DNA of 9,997 bases from assembly GCA_015486555.1 (NCBI GenBank), contig WFRL01000056.1, positions 1-9,997 of the forward strand. The letters are read 5' to 3'. The notes below the pieces were generated by a model. The model had not been told where the DNA came from. It saw nothing but the letters and a program-made list of their open reading frames with translations, and ran no database searches. A program made the position numbers and the translations under genes. This document shows, one piece after another, positions 6,328 to 9,997 of this stretch. Every line of letters begins with the position of its first letter. The stretch's first letter is position 1. The DNA comes from Candidatus Microgenomates bacterium (lineage in GTDB: Bacteria; Patescibacteriota; Microgenomatia; JAADGY01).

Positions 6328-7119
6328 CTACCCCCCTCCCCAGCGGGTTACCAGAAAAACACTGCCGGTGATTAGAAGCATTAACCACCAGAGTTCGTTT
6401 TCTGTCTGCTTAAAAACCTTTTCCAAAAAGTGAGCTTGGTAAAGACCTCCTAAAGCGTAAACCAAAGAAGCTACAAAGATAGCCTTTACCGTTAGAGGGG
6501 TCGGCCAGAAAGAAATAACCAATGATCCTTCACTCACCAAGAGAGTAAGAATAAAAGCATAATACCAATAAATCTTCTTAAAGCTGTCAGATAGGTCTAC
6601 TATCCAAATGAGGTAAAGACTAATAGGAAAAACCAGAATAAAAGTAAGGAGAGCATTCAACCAGGCTGAGAAACGAAAGACTAAGACTGCATCCATAACT
6701 AAAAAACAGCCAATTATCACTAAAAAAAGACTAATACCCAAAGCAGCTTGAAAAAGTTTTATCGTCCGCTGGCTGGAAACCAAAAAGATGTTGCTGTCCA
6801 GAAAAGAAGCATATAAAAAGACAAAGATCATCATTGTTTCTAAAAAATGGAGCCAAACCAAGGAAGGAAGAACCAACTCAAACATTAAGCCTCCACCTAG
6901 AATGTAAGCAGGAATAATAGCCAAAAACCAATAACCTATCAGGTAGCGATTGTGCCAAAAAATCAAGCCAAAGGTTACTACTGTCAAAAGAAAAAGAAAG
7001 GGTAAAAAATAAAGGCGGTTATAGTAATCCTTAAGAGTCAAGCCGTAAAAGAAAATTAGGCTTAAAAAAAGTGAACCTAACAAAAACCTCTGTCGATAAC
7101 CAAGATAAGACAATCTCAT
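6328..7119 (-). CDS. Unrecognised polytopic membrane protein
   Basis: I do not recognise this family. The 263-aa protein is almost wholly hydrophobic, with about eight or nine predicted membrane segments (near 11-27, 36-54, 61-82, 86-105, 122-145, 150-173, 185-205, 211-227 and 243-258) joined by short loops. There is no enzyme motif, no signal for a transporter family I know, and only scattered charges; one more polar stretch is FLEKVFKQTENE (231-242) before the last segment. The start ATG (7119) overlaps the yebC stop as ATGA, so translation is coupled to yebC. The C-terminus WGGG and stop are encoded by a G-rich tract. It is the last gene of its unit, followed directly by a heptad array. 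A transporter, a membrane-enzyme scaffold or an envelope-assembly protein are all possible. Confidence 0.75.
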   Translation of the reverse strand: MRLSYLGYRQRFLLGSLFLSLIFFYGLTLKDYYNRLYFLPFLFLLTVVTFGLIFWHNRYLIGYWFLAIIPAYILGGGLMFELVLPSLVWLHFLETMMIFVFLYASFLDSNIFLVSSQRTIKLFQAALGISLFLVIIGCFLVMDAVLVFRFSAWLNALLTFILVFPISLYLIWIVDLSDSFKKIYWYYAFILTLLVSEGSLVISFWPTPLTVKAIFVASLVYALGGLYQAHFLEKVFKQTENELWWLMLLITGSVFLVTRWGGG

Positions 7120-7838
7120 TGTTCTTGCTCTACCCCACTATGGTAAAGAGCATAAACATCATTAATAATTTCCAACTGCTCCAGCAAGTTAACTAACCGT
7201 AACCATTCCTTTTCATCCAAATGAATAGGATTTTTAGCTAGAAAACCAAGTTGCTCTTTACTTAAGGGATAGCCAGTCTGGACTAATTTTTCCCTCAAAT
7301 TACTTAACTGGTCAGGCTTAACATAAAGGATAGTTTTTCCTTCACCAAAGTGAAAATCAACTAAACCTAACTCACTCCATTCTAGGATTTCCTCATCAGT
7401 AACTTTTTTGTCGATTTCTATAACTACCACTTCCTCAAACATATAACTTACTGCTCCACTCTGTCCTAAACTACCACCATGTTTTCCTAAAACATTCTTC
7501 ACCTCCCCAACAAAGCGGCGGCGGTTATCAGTTAAACCCTGAACTATAATTCCAACCCCAGCGGGACCAAAAACCTCTAAAGTTACACTTTCAATTTTAT
7601 CTTTATCCTTACCATAGACCCGATCAACTGCTTTTTTAATCTTCTCCAAGGGCATATTAGCTTTTTTAGCTTGCTCAACTGCTAACCTTAATTTATAGTT
7701 GGTCTCCGGATCAGGACTTCCCCCCTCCCGGGCGGCAATACTTATCATCCGCGACAACTTAGTAAAAATCTTGCCTCGTTTTGCATCCTGAGCTTCCTTT
7801 TTGTGTTTAATGGTTGCCCATTTAGAATGTCCAGACAT
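7116..7838 (-). CDS. yebC: YebC/PmpR (TACO1) family protein
   Basis: Full-length (240 aa) member of the YebC/TACO1 family. The N-terminal signature MSGHSKWATIKHKK (1-14) and DAKRGKIFTKLSR (18-30) is nearly invariant in the family, followed by NMPLEKIKKAVDR (61-73), GPAGVGIIVQGLTDNRRR (91-108) and the GGSLGQSGAVSYMF stretch (121-134). Family members were first described as transcriptional regulators, but the mitochondrial homologue TACO1 and more recent bacterial work point to a ribosome-associated role in translating difficult stretches such as polyproline. The ATG at 7838 has a strong AGGAGG 7 nt upstream that overlaps the TAG stop of the preceding gene, the strongest ribosome site in the window, suggesting high expression. 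The next gene overlaps it by 4 nt. The usual partner ruvC is not adjacent. Confidence 0.97.
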   Translation of the reverse strand: MSGHSKWATIKHKKEAQDAKRGKIFTKLSRMISIAAREGGSPDPETNYKLRLAVEQAKKANMPLEKIKKAVDRVYGKDKDKIESVTLEVFGPAGVGIIVQGLTDNRRRFVGEVKNVLGKHGGSLGQSGAVSYMFEEVVVIEIDKKVTDEEILEWSELGLVDFHFGEGKTILYVKPDQLSNLREKLVQTGYPLSKEQLGFLAKNPIHLDEKEWLRLVNLLEQLEIINDVYALYHSGVEQEQ

Positions 7839-7849
7839 TTCTTTCCCTC

Positions 7850-8740
7850 CTAAAAATTTAAAGATTGAATAATTAAACCAAGATCAGACCGAAAATCAGC
7901 TCTTTTTACTTCCGTCAGCAAACAATTAAAAAGAACGTCAATCTTCATCTCTTTTTTTAACCCAGCGGCAGCTGGACCGAAGCAATAATTAATCTCTTCT
8001 CCATTATAGTTCATCCTTGCCCTAACTGGGGTGGTAACAATTTTTTCCTGAGCTACTTGCCAACCTAAGTTCTTAACTAAGCGGCGGTAATAACGGCGGA
8101 GAGAGTTATTGTTAAATCGATAAAATAAAGCCACTCGGTAACTAGAAGAAGAACTGTTGTATTTCTGCCAAAGAGAGTCCCATCTAGAGAGATTAATTCT
8201 GCCTTTCTTATCTGGCTTCATTTTTACCACCACCATCTCCTGGCCACCGAAACGCTGCCAGTAAGCGACTGCTCGCCACCATTCTTTACGAAAAAGATAT
8301 TTCTGGGGCAGATAACTTCGTTTAAGACAGTTTTCAGCTAACAAAGGACACTCTTTCTTTCCTTGACTTAGGTAAAAATTACTTAAAGGGACAGCTAAAT
8401 CCATCTTAATTATTTTTCTAGCCACTTCTGGTTGCTGAATCAATTGGTCAAGGCTGACATATTGATGAGAAAAATAAGAGTACCACTTCATTTGAGGGGG
8501 AAAGAAAAAAATAACTCCTCTCGCTTGAGGGAATGGGGAAGTAAAAAGGACCAGACCATTCCGATTCAAAGAAACTAAATTAAAGTTACTCTGATGGGAC
8601 CACTGCCAAAATGTTTTGGCTTCAACCCCAAAACGAACTAGGAAAATAATAAGAAATAAACTAACTAATCCAAATAACCAAAAAGAAAAAAGCCGCCAGG
8701 CAGAAAAATGCCTCTTACTTTTCTTTTTTTTCTCTAACAT
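7850..8740 (-). CDS. Membrane-anchored extracytoplasmic protein, possibly LCP (LytR-CpsA-Psr)-like
   Basis: Not firmly recognised. The 296-aa protein has a very basic N-terminus (KKKKSKR), one membrane helix (about 14-35) and a long soluble part expected outside the membrane. FNLVSLNRNGLVLFTSPFP (53-71) followed by VIFFFPPQMKWYSYF (76-90), SLDQLIQ (96-102) and MDLAVPLSNFYL (113-124) resembles in order the opening of LCP-type domains (a substrate strand, IP-dT-like motif, then LGVPvDgY), without their conserved Asp/Arg catalytic residues. A serine run (196-200) leads into YRVALFYRFNNNSLRRYYRRLVKNLGWQV (201-229), reminiscent of a LytR_C domain. Four cysteines (131, 138, 253, 273) could form disulfides. 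The ATG at 8740 is preceded by a perfect TATAAT box 6 nt upstream, and yebC follows after 11 nt. The LCP reading is an inference of low to moderate strength. Confidence 0.7.
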   Translation of the reverse strand: MLEKKKKSKRHFSAWRLFSFWLFGLVSLFLIIFLVRFGVEAKTFWQWSHQSNFNLVSLNRNGLVLFTSPFPQARGVIFFFPPQMKWYSYFSHQYVSLDQLIQQPEVARKIIKMDLAVPLSNFYLSQGKKECPLLAENCLKRSYLPQKYLFRKEWWRAVAYWQRFGGQEMVVVKMKPDKKGRINLSRWDSLWQKYNSSSSSYRVALFYRFNNNSLRRYYRRLVKNLGWQVAQEKIVTTPVRARMNYNGEEINYCFGPAAAGLKKEMKIDVLFNCLLTEVKRADFRSDLGLIIQSLNF

Positions 8741-8746
8741 ATAACT

Positions 8747-8752
8747 ATTATA
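8747..8752 (-). promoter_or_regulatory. Consensus -10 box (TATAAT) of a leaderless promoter
   Basis: A perfect TATAAT on the minus strand with 6 nt before the ATG at 8740, so the predicted transcript begins at the start codon. No Shine-Dalgarno and no clear -35 box are seen. It overlaps the likely -10 of the divergent queA promoter. Confidence 0.6.
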
Positions 8753-8754
8753 CT
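8749..8754 (+). promoter_or_regulatory. Putative -10 box (TATACT) of the queA promoter
   Basis: TATACT on the plus strand, 9 nt before the ATG at 8764, giving a leader of about 0-3 nt. No Shine-Dalgarno precedes that ATG. It shares four base pairs with the opposite TATAAT, so the two promoters may compete. If the ATG at 8773 is the true start, TAATAT at 8760-8765 is an alternative box. Confidence 0.4.
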
Positions 8755-8763
8755 TAACTTAAT

Positions 8764-9837
8764 ATGGAATTGATGACTAAAAACTTCAATTATTTCCTAC
8801 CCCCAAGGCTAATAGCTCAAAAGCCAGCTCAACCAGCTAACTCAGCTAGGTTAATGGTCCTCGACCGGCACCGGCAAAAAATTAGCCAGGCTTATTTTTA
8901 CGACTTAGCCAAATTTCTCCCCCATAGAGCTGTCTTTGTTTTTAATAAAACCCGTGTCCAACCAGTCCGCCTTTTCGGTTATAAGCCTAGCGGCGGTAAG
9001 GTTGAGATTTTCATTCTCCACTTATCCCCCCATTTGACAGCCTGGCTCCATCCCGGACTTAAACCGGGACAGACAGTCATCATTCCAACCAACTCCCAAA
9101 AAAACAATGTCATCGTACGAGTTAATCATCATCAGGAAAAAGAATTCACGCTAGAAGTTGTTAAGGGAAACCTAGATCTCCAGTTTCTTCATCAGTACGG
9201 CCATACTCCTCTTCCTCCTTATATCCACTCTTCCGAGAAAGAATCACTTCTCCGCCGCTGGTACCAACCTGTCTTCGCCAAAGAGGGTTTTTCAGTAGCC
9301 AGCCCAACCGCTTCTCTTCACTTTACACCTCATTTTCTCGAAGAACTTAAGAAAAAAGGCTTCTCCTTTGCTTTTGTTCGCTTAGATGTTGGTCGAGGAA
9401 CCTTTGAACCAGTAAGAAGAGAAAAAATAAAAGAACATCAGATGCACTCAGAGCTTTTTACCCTCTCAAAACGGACAGCCCAACTACTCAATCAAGCAAA
9501 AAAGAAGAAGCAACCTATCATTGCTGTGGGGACTACGGTAGCCCGCACCCTCGAATCCAGCTATTCTTATAAAGATGGTTTCATCCCTCAAAAAAGAGCC
9601 ACCACTGACCTTTTTATCTACCCGCCTTACCAATTCCGCTCATTCGATATCTTAATCACCAATTTCCATCTGCCCCGCTCAACCCTCCTTATGCTCGTTT
9701 CCGCTTTTGTCAGTTGGCCAAATACCCCAACTCCTTTTACTATTTTCTCTCAAAGCCTTTTAGGCAAAGCTTATCAACTAGCTATTCAAGAAAAGTACCG
9801 TTTCTACTCCTTTGGCGACGCCATGCTTATTCTTTAA
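8764..9837 (+). CDS. queA: S-adenosylmethionine:tRNA ribosyltransferase-isomerase
   Basis: QueA moves the ribosyl part of S-adenosylmethionine to preQ1 in the tRNA wobble position to make epoxyqueuosine. The 357-aa protein shows the family motifs in order: FNYFLPPRLIAQKP (8-21), NKTRV (61-65, usually NDTRV), GGKVEIF (77-83), GHTPLPPYI (146-154), YQPVFA (167-172), SVASPTASLHFT (177-188, usually SVAAPTAGLHFT), DVGRGTFEPVR (208-218), MHSE (227-230), AVGTTVARTLES (254-265), TDLFIYPPYQF (281-291) and TNFHLPRSTLLMLVSAF (299-315). Length is normal. The start at 8764 is taken as default; an ATG at 8773 would remove three residues and also fits QueA N-termini. It is the only plus-strand gene and its coding strand is visibly richer in C than G. 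No other queuosine gene is in the window. Confidence 0.96.
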   Translation: MELMTKNFNYFLPPRLIAQKPAQPANSARLMVLDRHRQKISQAYFYDLAKFLPHRAVFVFNKTRVQPVRLFGYKPSGGKVEIFILHLSPHLTAWLHPGLKPGQTVIIPTNSQKNNVIVRVNHHQEKEFTLEVVKGNLDLQFLHQYGHTPLPPYIHSSEKESLLRRWYQPVFAKEGFSVASPTASLHFTPHFLEELKKKGFSFAFVRLDVGRGTFEPVRREKIKEHQMHSELFTLSKRTAQLLNQAKKKKQPIIAVGTTVARTLESSYSYKDGFIPQKRATTDLFIYPPYQFRSFDILITNFHLPRSTLLMLVSAFVSWPNTPTPFTIFSQSLLGKAYQLAIQEKYRFYSFGDAMLIL

Positions 9838-9881
9838 CAAGTAAGCCTTACCCAATTGAAAAATCGGACTGAAATTAATGG

Positions 9882-9930
9882 AAGTTAGAAAGTTCATGAA
9901 GTTTGTAAAGTCCATAAGGTTATAAAGTAG
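9882..9930. repeat. Degenerate 9-nt tandem repeat downstream of queA
   Basis: Words AAGTTAGA, AAGTTCATG, AAGTTTGTA, AAGTCCATA, AGGTTATA and AAGTAG follow each other at 8-9 nt intervals. Each starts with an AAGT-like core. The period differs from the 7-nt arrays at 63-195 and 6255-6324, though the AAGTT word is shared. Confidence 0.55.
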
Positions 9931-9938
9931 AACCCCTT

Positions 9939-9997
9939 GAGGAGTCGTCCTTAGAACAAGTTGTTTTCTCCTCTTCGCGTCATTCTGAGCCCCACGA
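9939..9997. repeat. Partial REP-like element(s) at right edge
   Basis: GTCATTCTGAGCCCCACGA (9979-9997) matches the left arm of the palindrome at 6123-6141 at 17 of 19 positions and is cut by the window end. A weaker copy of the same head, GGAGTCGTCCTTAG, sits just before it at 9941-9954. The right arm is not in the window, so element length and completeness are unknown. Confidence 0.6.

Noticed and set aside
8724..8731. A8 run near the 5' end of the 8740 gene as a programmed slippage site
   Set aside because: It encodes a plain lysine run in the basic N-terminus and the frame is open throughout; there is no alternative product to explain.
9839..9852. Short hairpin GTAAG/CTTAC directly after queA
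   Set aside because: The stem leaves almost no loop and there is no T-run after it, so it is not supported as a terminator.

Overview
The window looks like a chromosomal piece from an uncultured, streamlined bacterium, most likely Candidate Phyla Radiation (Patescibacteria, possibly Microgenomates). This is inferred from gene content and style, not from a phylogenetic marker. The signs are an A+T-rich genome with short gaps and 1-nt or overlapping gene junctions, short and degenerate versions of conserved enzymes (LspA, Lgt, ProRS), an archaeal/eukaryotic-type prolyl-tRNA synthetase, and unusual low-complexity repeats packed into the few real intergenic gaps.

Layout: nine genes lie on the minus strand and one on the plus strand. 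Read in transcription order, the first minus-strand unit runs from 8740 down to 6328. It holds an unrecognised secreted or membrane-anchored protein (possibly LCP-like), a YebC/TACO1-family protein and an unknown multi-pass membrane protein; the last two overlap at ATGA. A 331-bp gap (5997-6327) follows, filled with heptad repeats around a large REP-like inverted repeat. The second unit (5996-4001) is a metallo-beta-lactamase-fold hydrolase and the replicative helicase DnaB. The third unit (3883-194) is proS, an lgt-like gene, a DksA/TraR zinc-finger gene, lspA and an RluA-family pseudouridine synthase, all joined by junctions from a 1-nt gap to a 28-bp overlap. queA is transcribed divergently from 8764, and the plus-strand tail after it again carries short repeats and the start of another REP-like element.

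Functional reading: the proS unit mixes translation (ProRS, rRNA/tRNA pseudouridylation), transcriptional control (DksA/TraR) and lipoprotein maturation (an Lgt-like protein and LspA). The DksA-like/lspA/rluA-like order matches ylyA-lspA-ylyB of Bacillus subtilis. The Lgt-like protein has lost the residues that define catalysis in the family, so the lipoprotein pathway here is either very divergent or uses another Lgt. YebC and QueA are translation-related.

The most unusual signals are non-coding. (1) Degenerate tandem heptamers hold one 7-nt phase for about 130 bp, and two separate arrays share an almost identical 31-bp module. (2) A nested palindrome of about 250 bp is built from heptad arrays outside and a REP-like hairpin inside, and the head of that hairpin recurs at the right edge of the window. 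(3) All three minus-strand transcription units begin with TANAAT, exactly 6 nt, then ATG, which is the geometry of leaderless mRNAs.
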